Positions 44,112 through 52,662 of a stretch of DNA of 64,000 bases are shown in pieces. The DNA is from Pseudomonas corrugata. Its GTDB lineage: Bacteria > Pseudomonadota > Gammaproteobacteria > Pseudomonadales > Pseudomonadaceae. The DNA lies in assembly GCF_001269905.1 (NCBI RefSeq), contig NZ_LHVK01000004.1, positions 186,001-250,000 of the forward strand. The letters run 5' to 3'. A model generated the notes under the pieces. It saw only the letters and a program-made list of their open reading frames with translations. It did no database searches and was not told the DNA's origin. Every line of letters begins with the position of its first letter. Position 1 is the first letter of the stretch. The position numbers and the translations under genes are program-made.

Positions 44112-46409
44112 TCAAGAGGACTGCAGCGCCTGATATCCGGTCGGTAGCATCGACTCCAGTATTGAGCGAAGCCCTACACGGCGCGAGAAGGCTTTTGGCG
44201 GTAGCTTGATCGCCTCACGCACAGCTTCAATATCGCCAACCAAAATGACTTGCACCTGGGCTCGGGTTGCTGCTGTGTAGATAAATGTACGGTCTAGGAT
44301 GCGAGACTTACGTACAGGAACGATGACTCTTTTGAATTGGGATCCTTGGGCTTTGTGAACCGTAATGGAGTAAGCCAGTTCAAGCGAGTCGACGTCGGTG
44401 TCCAGGACAAAGTGCTTTACACCCTCGAACCGGGCAATCCCCACTGCTGTTCGAATGCGGGGCTTATCTTCACCGCCCATATTCACCGAGCGGGGCTGAT
44501 CGAACACCTCTTCGAGCTGGCCAAGAGAGCCATTCTGCAGGTTTCGTTTCCAGTCGTTCGCGGTGTACATCAGGAGATCCCCGACGCATAGTCCAGTCGC
44601 CTCGATCTCGCCCGTATCGGCATTCTCAACAAGAAGTTGCTTGTTGTGATCTGAATACATGGTGTGGCAAACACGGTTTATCGTCTCGACACCGGCATAA
44701 CTGCAGGACTTGGTAGCCGAGAGAATCTGCGTGTTACTCGAATCCTGCTCGTACAGCCTGATCACAGTAGGGATGATCTGGTCATCGCAACATGACAGGA
44801 ACACAACATCGTCCCCTTCATCGAAACTGAAATCCGGCCATTGACCGTCTCGGATCTGTCTGGATGCCAGCGGGATAGCGGACTCCTTGGCTTGGCGTTT
44901 TACCTCAGTCAGTTCCGTAGTCGGTATAGCCCCCAATTCGCAAAGCACGTGGAGGATTAGCCCTGCTCCAATTGGTGGAAGCTGGTATGGATCACCGACA
45001 AGAATCACCTGGCAATCCGACGGCAGCTTCTGAACGAGTCTGTAGAACGTAACGAGATCAAGCATCGAGGCTTCGTCAATAATGATGATTGGTGCGAGTC
45101 CCATGTCCTTTTCAGTTACCTGCCCTAGGAATCCAGCAATGGTTCGCGCCTCCTCACCCGTAGCCTCGATCATTCGAGCAGTAGCTCGGCCAGAAAGCGC
45201 CATTTGAAACCGTGGCCGGCCAGTCGTATCCAGTGCCTTGTAGAGGGCTTTGAGGACAGTGGTTTTCCCTACGCCTGCGCCGCCAGTAATGATGCTGAAT
45301 CGCTTCGAGAATGACGTAGCAACGGCATCGCGCTGGGCTTGATTCAACCCAAACGCCGGAAGCCCCAAATGAGCCCGCTCATCTTCTTCGAAGCGTGCGA
45401 TCACGTCGTTCACGTTCACAGGAAACAACTGCGGTTGCAGTGAGGGGATGATGATCAAATCCCGAATGAACTGCGCACAACGCTTTTCCATAATCCAAGA
45501 GCCTGGCGCGAATAGCATGGCTCCTACGTTTGCGAGTTCTTTGAATACGAACTGTCCGACCGATGAGCCGGCCAACAGAGCGCTCGCCAATGCCGTGCTG
45601 GGAGCGGAATGAGGTTTGATCAGTTGGGTGATCGTTGTGTGTAGATCATTCAACGAGCTGCATGTGTGCCCCTTTTCGGAGGCGCGATAGAGCGACTCCT
45701 CAAGTGCCGCAGTCAGCCTACGCGGGTCATCCAGGCGTACGTCAAAACTTTCCCTGGCGATCCTATCGACGTCCGACCAGGCACCGGCAAAGCTGAGCAA
45801 ACGATAGGGATCGCTGATGAGCGCGGAGATGGTGTTCTTCTTGTGAAAGCGTATGGCTTTCCGGGCGAGGTCTAACGGGATCCGCTTGTTCTGAACAAAG
45901 CGTAGTGTCTTCGCATCGCCATCTTCGGCCCAGCGGTTGAACAATCGCTCCCTCACATCGTTGGTCGGAATGATCAGCTCGATTGCCGCGTGATCAGCGT
46001 GATCCAGTACCTCGTATAGCCGCTCCCCGAGGGCATCCCACAATCGCGTGGCCTTCACTTCCCCGACGCCTTTGACGTTGTCACCCAGCCACTGAATGAC
46101 TTGGGAGCCGCTGGGGCGAACAAGATGAATATCCTGGACATCGACTGTCATCTCAGTGACTGCATATGCACCATGAGTCCTCAGGACGGTACTGACTTCA
46201 CCGTAAACCTCGAAGATGGCACCCACTGCGACATCTGAAAGCTTAGCGATCGCGTCCGGGACTCGAATGACAACCGGGCGTGACCGGTCATTGATGCCCC
46301 GAACGATGTCCATTCGATGGCCGAAAGCGATGCACCCCTTCCGGTTAGAGGAGCGAATCTTGGTGATACGAACGCTGACGTTGATCAGTGAGGGCGCGGC
46401 GGCATTCAT
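44112..46409 (-). CDS. RecD2-like ATP-dependent helicase of the recombinase operon
   Basis: Encodes 765 residues. The N-terminal OB/HhH part contains WLGDNVKGVGEVKATRLWDALG. The superfamily 1 motor has Walker A ITGGAGVGKTTVL, Walker B IIIIDEASMLD, motif III VILVGDPYQLPPIGAG, and motif VI IYTAATRAQV; SITVHKAQGSQF is the RecD2 5'-3' helicase signature. Its ATG overlaps the previous gene (ATGA), so it belongs to the recombinase operon. A role in processing the excised or integrating island is inferred. Confidence 0.88.
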   Translation of the reverse strand: MNAAAPSLINVSVRITKIRSSNRKGCIAFGHRMDIVRGINDRSRPVVIRVPDAIAKLSDVAVGAIFEVYGEVSTVLRTHGAYAVTEMTVDVQDIHLVRPSGSQVIQWLGDNVKGVGEVKATRLWDALGERLYEVLDHADHAAIELIIPTNDVRERLFNRWAEDGDAKTLRFVQNKRIPLDLARKAIRFHKKNTISALISDPYRLLSFAGAWSDVDRIARESFDVRLDDPRRLTAALEESLYRASEKGHTCSSLNDLHTTITQLIKPHSAPSTALASALLAGSSVGQFVFKELANVGAMLFAPGSWIMEKRCAQFIRDLIIIPSLQPQLFPVNVNDVIARFEEDERAHLGLPAFGLNQAQRDAVATSFSKRFSIITGGAGVGKTTVLKALYKALDTTGRPRFQMALSGRATARMIEATGEEARTIAGFLGQVTEKDMGLAPIIIIDEASMLDLVTFYRLVQKLPSDCQVILVGDPYQLPPIGAGLILHVLCELGAIPTTELTEVKRQAKESAIPLASRQIRDGQWPDFSFDEGDDVVFLSCCDDQIIPTVIRLYEQDSSNTQILSATKSCSYAGVETINRVCHTMYSDHNKQLLVENADTGEIEATGLCVGDLLMYTANDWKRNLQNGSLGQLEEVFDQPRSVNMGGEDKPRIRTAVGIARFEGVKHFVLDTDVDSLELAYSITVHKAQGSQFKRVIVPVRKSRILDRTFIYTAATRAQVQVILVGDIEAVREAIKLPPKAFSRRVGLRSILESMLPTGYQALQSS

Positions 46410-46846
46410 CGCGGCATCCGCCCTGTTTCTTCGAGGAATTCATTCATGAGCGTGTGGCGCTCCAGCATCTGTTTGGCAGCACTAAGCTCTGCACGCAGCG
46501 CCGCGTTTTCCTGCTCCAGCGAGTTCCGCCGCTGAGCATCCTGACGTCGCTGTTTTGCATCGGCATCTCTCAGCGGAGGTTCCGCTTTCAGCCCAGCAGG
46601 CAGCGAAGCTACTAGCGGAGGTAATACGCCTGCGGCCCTGAGCTCGGTTTCAAGATTTTCTAGTGCATTACGAATGGCTGGGTTCTGCGTGAGCGCACTT
46701 TTCCCAAACCCGCACTCCTTTGCGATCTCGATGCGCTTCAGCTTGCCCTTATGGACGTACTCTCTGAAGTCGCCATCAGACTTAGAGGCCGCCCAGGCGA
46801 GGAAAGCCGCAAAGTTCTCTTCAGCAATCTGTTGTCCGTTGGCCAT
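46406..46846 (-). CDS. Small coiled-coil protein of the recombinase operon (VPA1267-like)
   Basis: Encodes 146 residues. The first half has RIEIAKECGFGKSALTQNPAIR, a helix-turn-helix-like stretch; the second half is a coiled coil (RRNSLEQENAALRAELSAAKQMLERH). I recognise it as like the VPA1267 family found beside gamma-mobile-trio genes, without a database check. Its stop overlaps the helicase start, its ATG is adjacent to the previous stop. Possibly a DNA-binding accessory factor. Confidence 0.65.
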   Translation of the reverse strand: MANGQQIAEENFAAFLAWAASKSDGDFREYVHKGKLKRIEIAKECGFGKSALTQNPAIRNALENLETELRAAGVLPPLVASLPAGLKAEPPLRDADAKQRRQDAQRRNSLEQENAALRAELSAAKQMLERHTLMNEFLEETGRMPR

Positions 46847-47259
46847 CAGGATTCCGCCTCCGACGAGTCACGGTCAACAAAAGGCAGCGGTGCATCCAGC
46901 TTTTCTGCGGACACGTTGAATTTATGGGCGTTGTACTGCCAGCGAATAAAACGCTCCAGAAGCTGATTGTTTTCACGCTGTAGGCGGTTGTTCTCGGCCT
47001 CCAGGCGGCGAATTCGCTGCTCAGCAATACTCAGGCTCGCAGGACGCTTGGTAGATACAAACCCGGACTTCAGCCGGTTCTTCTGGTGCGTGAACGCATT
47101 TTTGATGCGTTCGTGAGCGTTTAATGTTTGCCGCGTAGGCCGCGTCCCAATCAGAGGCTCAACCGCATCGCAAAGGGCTTCCCACCCAAGCTTGCCTTCC
47201 CAGCTGTCGATCAACCCGACGATGAGATCGAGATCTTTTGTACTTAGATGCTTGGCCAT
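46846..47259 (-). CDS. Coiled-coil accessory protein of the recombinase trio (TnpC/GmtX-like)
   Basis: Encodes 137 residues. The N-terminal domain, DLIVGLIDSWEGKLGWEALC ... TRPTRQTLNAHERIKNAFTHQ, could be DNA-binding; IAEQRIRRLEAENNRLQRENNQLLERF is a leucine-zipper-like coiled coil. Small coiled-coil proteins accompany multi-recombinase transposons (TnpC of Tn554; GmtX of gamma-mobile-trio islands). It starts 3 bp after the third recombinase gene. The assignment is by context. Confidence 0.6.
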   Translation of the reverse strand: MAKHLSTKDLDLIVGLIDSWEGKLGWEALCDAVEPLIGTRPTRQTLNAHERIKNAFTHQKNRLKSGFVSTKRPASLSIAEQRIRRLEAENNRLQRENNQLLERFIRWQYNAHKFNVSAEKLDAPLPFVDRDSSEAES

Positions 47260-47262
47260 ACC

Positions 47263-49269
47263 TTAAGCCCCCAGAAGAGCACGAAGCTCATCCAAATCGG
47301 GCTCGTTGCGTTTCGGCGCTGGCAGGCTCGGAGCTGTTGAACGAGCTGCGATAGCGCGCTTGAGCGGACTGAACTCCTGATCACTGTTCAGCCGAACGAT
47401 AGTGCCGTCCGGGACATCTTTTGAGCTCAAAATCTCGACAAGCTGATCGGCTTTTTCAAGGGTTTTGATCTGATGCTGACTCCAGCGATCGGCACCATAG
47501 ATTCCGTCTTCGTTCGCAGCCTGCGCCTTTGAAAGCTGAAGACGAATGTTGTCTCGAAAATCTTTGAGTCTTCCGTACTTTGCACTTTCACCCTTTACAC
47601 ATGCGTGTTCGGTGCAATTCAAACAGTCCAGGTGCTTCTGACAAGGCAACATCGAGTAGTCATGAACGCAGTACCCAAAGATTGTCACGTGCGCGATTCC
47701 TTCACCGATAGCCTCAAGATCAGCCAGAGTGACGGGAAGGTTCTGCCTGCTCTTTTCCAAGGGGACACCAATCCCCATCTCTCTCGCCCTTGCGACATGC
47801 TCCTCATCGGTCATGTGGTTATAAGTCGCGTTTTGATGGATGTTTTGTCGTCCCGACCATTTAGCGATGTACAGCTGCCCAAGGTCGCCCTGTTGCGCCT
47901 TGGTGTTCAAGTAATGCCGAATCTGGTGAGACTTCATGGAAATGGGTGAGCCATCGGGATCTCTGTACCCGTAGCGCTCCCAGATGCTTCGCTCCTGACC
48001 GTCGATGTAGTTGATATCAGTCTGGAACGTACTCTTTCCGGGCGCCCAGACGATCACTGGTCGCGCTGGGAAATCCATCCGCAGCTCGTTTTGACGGAAG
48101 CAGCACAGGGCTTCCGAGTATTTGATGTGCCGCTCTTTGTTCAGCCACGGCCACCCCTTCGGCAATTTGCTACGAAGGAAACCATTGAGGAATCGCAGCG
48201 TGACGTGGCCATTCTCAGCGAAATAGGCTTTGAAAGGCTCATAGGACTCCAATCCCCTCATCAACGCTTGGCGTGGACGCTCACCTGGTGTCAGCCCCAA
48301 CGCAATACATGCTTGTTCTGCCGTCAGCGGTTGATCTTCACCAACATTTGGACAGTCTTCATGTCGGTAGAACTCATTTGGATGAGTCTCCAACCAAGAG
48401 GCAAGCGCCCGGCCTGGTGCGGACAGTTCCGTCAGCCGCCGGACGGCCTCCTCGGCGATCTGTACGAAGGCTGACGAGACCCATTTGATGTCGGATCTGT
48501 ATCCCTTGCCCGCATAGAACCTGAGCCCCAGACGTTCGATACCGTCGCTGTCGACCTCTCGATGGAGACAGCTCAAAGGAAGGTCTTCAACTTCTGAAAT
48601 CCGAGATGGCGCGCACATACAGAGTGCAAAGATAGAGGTCGTGAAACGATCTCGCGGATCCTGCAGATCATTGGCGAACATTTCGCCCATTGCCTCAAGA
48701 CGGCTAACGGCGGGCAGTTTCTCTTCTCTCTTCTTCTTAGCGACCGGGTTGTTGCTGTGAATCTCTTTCGGTTTTTTAAACGGGCTTTTCCATACCAGTG
48801 GAGCCGCAATGATTTTGCTTTCGTTCAAAAATTCAACGAGCTTCACCAGGCTAATACCTGCTTGATAGTCACTCGCCTCATAGGTGCCAGCGACTTTACC
48901 TGCTGCGTCTAACACACTGAGATCGGTGAGCGTAATGTCAGCAGTGCCATAAACCTCAAGGAGTGCTGCCTCAATGCAGCGAATCGCTTTGAATTCATTC
49001 TTGAGTTTGACAGGGTTATGCCCTTGCTGATATCGCACATACGCTTTAGCAAACGACATAATGCCCGGATCCAGGAGCTGTTCCGGTGTGTAGCCTCGTG
49101 ATGGAGCTCCCTTCTTTGTGAAATTGCCCACGCCCGGCCAAGCGTGGCTATACCAATCGAGATTGGCGCCGAAGACTGTGAGTTGATCACGACATAAACG
49201 CACGAACTCTGCGAGGTTTTGCTGGCTGGTGGCCTGCGCTTTGGGCACAAACTGGAAAATATTAGACAT
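47263..49269 (-). CDS. Tyrosine recombinase 3 of the trio (large, with C-terminal Cys cluster)
   Basis: Encodes 668 residues. Catalytic residues: Arg in CMCAPSRISEVEDLPL, His-Arg in SHQIRHYLNT, Trp in IAKWSGRQNIH and Tyr in NATYNHMTD. A C-terminal cysteine cluster, GYCVHDYSMLPCQKHLDCLN and CTEHACVKG, is likely a zinc site, typical of large transposon-type integrases. It overlaps recombinase 2 by 8 bp. With it and recombinase 1 it forms a three-recombinase cassette like Tn554 (TnpA/TnpB), RIT or gamma-mobile-trio elements. Confidence 0.85.
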   Translation of the reverse strand: MSNIFQFVPKAQATSQQNLAEFVRLCRDQLTVFGANLDWYSHAWPGVGNFTKKGAPSRGYTPEQLLDPGIMSFAKAYVRYQQGHNPVKLKNEFKAIRCIEAALLEVYGTADITLTDLSVLDAAGKVAGTYEASDYQAGISLVKLVEFLNESKIIAAPLVWKSPFKKPKEIHSNNPVAKKKREEKLPAVSRLEAMGEMFANDLQDPRDRFTTSIFALCMCAPSRISEVEDLPLSCLHREVDSDGIERLGLRFYAGKGYRSDIKWVSSAFVQIAEEAVRRLTELSAPGRALASWLETHPNEFYRHEDCPNVGEDQPLTAEQACIALGLTPGERPRQALMRGLESYEPFKAYFAENGHVTLRFLNGFLRSKLPKGWPWLNKERHIKYSEALCCFRQNELRMDFPARPVIVWAPGKSTFQTDINYIDGQERSIWERYGYRDPDGSPISMKSHQIRHYLNTKAQQGDLGQLYIAKWSGRQNIHQNATYNHMTDEEHVARAREMGIGVPLEKSRQNLPVTLADLEAIGEGIAHVTIFGYCVHDYSMLPCQKHLDCLNCTEHACVKGESAKYGRLKDFRDNIRLQLSKAQAANEDGIYGADRWSQHQIKTLEKADQLVEILSSKDVPDGTIVRLNSDQEFSPLKRAIAARSTAPSLPAPKRNEPDLDELRALLGA

Positions 49270-50785
49270 TGGCGGCCTCGCTCTTCATTGCCTTGCAACG
49301 GGTCACCACATCACTGACGGCCAGAATAAGCCTGTCGTTTACCGAAGCGATCTTCAAATCGCCTGTGCTTGCAAAGATGTTGTCTCGATCGCTGATGAGT
49401 TGATCCAACACAAACTCATGAGGCCCATCAAGCCATGGCTCGAAATGAGAGCAGGTGTAGCAAGCAATAGGTGCAAGAGCACCACAAAACCCGAAGCTGC
49501 CACAGCTACCAACATTACCGCCGCCGCTGCAAATCCGGCTTGAACGATCTCCCCCGCGACGGGCCTTGCTTTCGTCGGTAACCAACACGCCCTGAAAGGC
49601 CTGTGCGAGCGGAGCCAGTTGCAGAGCGACTGCCTTGTCGATGTGTTTAACGATCTCAGGAATGTTCCTGACATAGACGCCGGTATTCTGGATGTCCGAG
49701 TGATCAAGCGCTTCGGCAATGATGTACTCGCCCCGGCCTTCCCTGGCCAAGTTTGTTCCGAGGGTGTAGCGGAAGCGATATGCATTCAGGTGTGTCGTCC
49801 CGCCCGTGCGTTCGCTGATGACATTAATTATGTTCTTTACAAATGTCATCGTCTGGCCCACCTCAATGATGAGCGCATGTAATTCATCGCCCTCCAGCAA
49901 CACTTCAAGATTATTCTTGGCTTCATGCTGCCGAGGGCCTGGAAATAGTGGCAATTCGCGCTGTAGCCGAGCAGGAATAGGCTCCTCGACTATCTCACTG
50001 AAAGATTGACGAATAGCTTCAGCCTGGGACTGAAGAAGCAACCACAGATCCTCTACAATTCGAAACTTGTTGAAGGAAGATCGCCATTTACCGTGCCTTT
50101 GTTTTCCTCGTGGAAAATTGATGAAGTATTTGCCTTCAATTTCAACCAAGTCTTTGATCTTGAGTGACGTAATTTGGATTGGCCGACGCCCTGTCATAGC
50201 TAGAGTCATTGCGTAGCAAGTATCACGCAACGTAAGCCGACCTTCCGCATAACATTCAACCACTCCGGAGACGATTCCCTGCATCTCGATATCTGTCAGA
50301 GGCCCGCTCTCCGGACACATCGACTGAACTGCGTACCCCTTTTCATTCCCCTTGATTTTCCATTTTTCCATCATGGCTAAGGTTTCAGATGGGATGCCCG
50401 GATAGCCCAAACTGATCCAGCTTCGGATGAATGCGCGAACCGAACTCAATTCCGACTCATCTTTTTTCCCTAACTGATCACGATAGGAAATCATAGATGC
50501 AGAACTAAAGAGTGAAGAAGCTGAAGTCGATTGAAAATATCCTTTCAGCCTGTAGAACAACGCCATCGTGTATGCACCAGAGCAGGTTTCGCCATAAATG
50601 GCCAATACTTGCTTGAAGCTCTTTAGCAAATCCTCACCCAGCCATTCTGGCAGCGAGTCCAAATAAAATGCTTTGTCCTTGTTTAGCTTCCAATAGTTTG
50701 AATAGATCTCTACTTCATAATCGTCCTTGGACAAGAAATGAGTACGTTCATAAGGTACGACACAGGCGTTATCATTCATGATCAT
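49262..50785 (-). CDS. Tyrosine recombinase 2 of the trio (HxxR changed to YxxR)
   Basis: Encodes 507 residues from the ATG at 50785, overlapping recombinase 1 by 14 bp. Catalytic residues are Arg in AMTGRRPIQI, Arg in AYRFRYTLG, His in LDHSDIQ and Tyr in GVYVRNIP. The usual first His of HxxR is Tyr (YRFR), a tolerated variant in some members. A late segment is Gly/Cys-rich (SSRICSGGGNVGSCGSFGFCGALAPIACYTCSHF), perhaps a zinc site. The longer frame to 51019 lies inside recombinase 1. Confidence 0.83.
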   Translation of the reverse strand: MIMNDNACVVPYERTHFLSKDDYEVEIYSNYWKLNKDKAFYLDSLPEWLGEDLLKSFKQVLAIYGETCSGAYTMALFYRLKGYFQSTSASSLFSSASMISYRDQLGKKDESELSSVRAFIRSWISLGYPGIPSETLAMMEKWKIKGNEKGYAVQSMCPESGPLTDIEMQGIVSGVVECYAEGRLTLRDTCYAMTLAMTGRRPIQITSLKIKDLVEIEGKYFINFPRGKQRHGKWRSSFNKFRIVEDLWLLLQSQAEAIRQSFSEIVEEPIPARLQRELPLFPGPRQHEAKNNLEVLLEGDELHALIIEVGQTMTFVKNIINVISERTGGTTHLNAYRFRYTLGTNLAREGRGEYIIAEALDHSDIQNTGVYVRNIPEIVKHIDKAVALQLAPLAQAFQGVLVTDESKARRGGDRSSRICSGGGNVGSCGSFGFCGALAPIACYTCSHFEPWLDGPHEFVLDQLISDRDNIFASTGDLKIASVNDRLILAVSDVVTRCKAMKSEAANV

Positions 50786-51992
50786 CAGAAGGTTTCCCCA
50801 AGTGTTTGTTTTGCAGCCCGATCGCAGCTTCTCCTGCCGCCTCTTTGATATGCCGCTTGTTGTATGTCGCCGCCGTGCCTGAAGTTTCACTCCACCCCAT
50901 GAGATAACTTCGCATCTTGCCTTCAAACTCGGGCGCCCTGCCCTGCTCTTCACATCGTTTGGAAAAAATGTAATTCCAATGATGGCGAAGCGCGTGCGTA
51001 TGTAGCCCTGCCGTTTCATCGCTCAACGTTGAAAGTGTCGCAATGAATTTGCCAAAGCCGGAGTTGGAAAGAGGCCACCCCTGTGAGATACCCGAGCGAT
51101 GAGTCACGAACAGATAGCCGTGCTTCCTGGCACCAGGAACCTTGGCGCGATATCCGGAGACGTACTCGCGAATACGATCCATGAGCTCAGGAATCAGCGG
51201 GATCGTTCGCTCTCGGGTTTTCGCAACAGGCTGATAGATTCGCGAGTCGCCCGCCGAGTCAGGTCGACGAACTACTTTGACCGTGCCCTTGGCGAAATCG
51301 AAGTCTTCGATCTTGAAATTGAGCAGCTCGCCTCTACGTACTCCAGTCATACGCAACAGAGTAAACATAAGCGCATTTCGCATCTGGAGCCCGTAATCAC
51401 TCACCGGGTTCGCCTCGCTGCCAGGCCTGATGATCTGCTCGATCGAATCCAACAGTGCGTCCTCCAAGCGTGCTGTAGAGCGATCATCCTCAATCTTTTC
51501 GCCCATTTTTGGCCGGTTGGCTTTGATTCGAGCAACCATCGCCGCGATTTCCTTCCCGCTCGTGGCCGTTGCCGGATGCAACCTCTCAGCAATGAATCCC
51601 AAATAATCCGCAGCCACGGACATGCGGTTGTATTGCGTTTCTTTTCCCACTCGCTTTGGCCGGCCCTTGATAGGCACAACCTTTCCTTCTTTCGGTCGGG
51701 TTTCTACGAGAGGCTTCTGCATGAAGTCTCTGAGGGAGTGAATTTCATGAGCCGCAAGCAGTTCGCTTCGCTTAAAACGCGACTCCATGCTGAAGCCGTA
51801 ATAGCGCTCCCACGCACAAACCACTTTGATCGCACTGAGCACGTGATTGATTGTGTTGATTGAGAGAGACGCACCTCGGATCGACGCGGTGATATAGAGC
51901 GCTGGGTAGTAAAGCGGCATGCCGGTTTCGTCGACAAGGATGGAAAATCTCTCTCCTGAATCGGCTTGAAACCGTCTGATCGATAGCTGCAT
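50772..51992 (-). CDS. Tyrosine recombinase 1 of the trio
   Basis: Encodes 406 residues. Catalytic residues: Arg in LLRMTGVRRGELLNF, His-Arg in THALRHHWNYI, Trp in LMGWSETSG and Tyr in AATYNKRHIKE. The N-terminal 150 residues are the core-binding domain. It is the first gene of the operon and reads away from ssb, from a promoter between 51993 and 52060. The recombinase order fits islands that insert at the 3' end of a host gene or terminator. Confidence 0.88.
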   Translation of the reverse strand: MQLSIRRFQADSGERFSILVDETGMPLYYPALYITASIRGASLSINTINHVLSAIKVVCAWERYYGFSMESRFKRSELLAAHEIHSLRDFMQKPLVETRPKEGKVVPIKGRPKRVGKETQYNRMSVAADYLGFIAERLHPATATSGKEIAAMVARIKANRPKMGEKIEDDRSTARLEDALLDSIEQIIRPGSEANPVSDYGLQMRNALMFTLLRMTGVRRGELLNFKIEDFDFAKGTVKVVRRPDSAGDSRIYQPVAKTRERTIPLIPELMDRIREYVSGYRAKVPGARKHGYLFVTHRSGISQGWPLSNSGFGKFIATLSTLSDETAGLHTHALRHHWNYIFSKRCEEQGRAPEFEGKMRSYLMGWSETSGTAATYNKRHIKEAAGEAAIGLQNKHLGKPSDDHE

Positions 51993-52002
51993 AAAGCCCC
52001 CC

Positions 52003-52051
52003 TGAATTCTTTACTTAAATTCAAGGTATGAGGCTAGTAAAAAGTCGTCAA
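52003..52051 (-). promoter_or_regulatory. Putative promoter and palindromic operator of the recombinase operon
   Basis: On the minus strand, TTGACG (52051-52046) is followed after 17 bp by TACCTT (52028-52023), a plausible but weak sigma-70 pair. An inverted repeat TGAATT/AATTCA (52003-52008, 52018-52023) overlaps the start region and could be an operator. By inspection only. Confidence 0.4.
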
Positions 52052-52080
52052 CTTATTTTTTACACCCCCAAAACGAAGAA

Positions 52081-52099
52081 ACCCCCGCTAAGCGGGGGT
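52081..52099 (-). terminator. Terminator of ssb
   Basis: The stem ACCCCCGC / GCGGGGGT has a 3-nt TAA loop; on the minus strand it is followed by TTCTTCGTTTT. It lies 38 bp downstream of the ssb stop. Confidence 0.8.
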
Positions 52100-52137
52100 C
52101 TCCAAGAGAAACTTTACAGAAAAGTCTCTGCGGGGGG

Positions 52138-52653
52138 CTAGAACGGAATATCGTCATCAAAGCTGTCGAAATCCGGAGCCGGTTGCGGCGCGGCCTGTTG
52201 TGGGGCCGGGCGCTCGCGCTGTGGCTGCGGCGCCGATTGCGGGCGCGGTGCCTGCTGACGTGGAGCCGACTGCTGGTAGTTGTTGCCACCCTGCTGCTGG
52301 TCACCCTGTGGACGGCCGCCCAACAGTTGCATGGTACCCTGCATGTCGACCACGATTTCAGTGGTGTAGCGCTTGATGCCGTCTTTTTCCCACTCACGCG
52401 TCTGCAGCTTGCCTTCGATGTAAACCTGCGAACCCTTGCGCAGGTATTCGCCGGCGATCTCAGCCACTTTGCCGAACATCGACACGCGGTGCCATTCGGT
52501 CTTCTCGACCTTCTGGCCGGTCTGCTTGTCGGTCCACTGCTCGCTGGTCGCCAGACTCAGGTTGGTCACGGCGTTGCCGTTAGGCAGGTAGCGAACCTCG
52601 GGATCCTGGCCGCACGTACCGACCAATATGACTTTGTTAACCCCACGGGCCAT
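52138..52653 (-). CDS. ssb: Single-stranded DNA-binding protein
   Basis: Encodes 171 residues. The N-terminal OB fold runs from [20 protein letters not shown] to [18 protein letters not shown] (about residue 110), then a Gln/Pro/Gly-rich linker, and the conserved acidic tip [11 protein letters not shown] that recruits repair proteins. It binds single-stranded DNA in replication and repair. It starts 10 bp after the MFS gene and probably shares its transcript, though its own promoter is likely too. Confidence 0.97.
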   Translation of the reverse strand: MARGVNKVILVGTCGQDPEVRYLPNGNAVTNLSLATSEQWTDKQTGQKVEKTEWHRVSMFGKVAEIAGEYLRKGSQVYIEGKLQTREWEKDGIKRYTTEIVVDMQGTMQLLGGRPQGDQQQGGNNYQQSAPRQQAPRPQSAPQPQRERPAPQQAAPQPAPDFDSFDDDIPF

Positions 52654-52662
52654 AACGTTCTC

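Larger units (their letters stand above)
22540..52070. mobile_element. Genomic island next to ssb, with recombinase operon and defence cargo
   Basis: The limits are approximate. Between these points there is not one REP, while the flanking core has at least seven REP sites. Base composition is lower in GC and mosaic; the ATPase gene at 23580 is strongly AT-rich. The right end has three tandem tyrosine recombinases reading away from ssb, plus two small proteins and a RecD-like helicase. Cargo includes an IS66 remnant, CHAT protease, restriction-like operon and lone antitoxin-like domains. In P. aeruginosa the position downstream of ssb is occupied by different genes (the pch cluster), so the site is variable. 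Confidence 0.85.
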
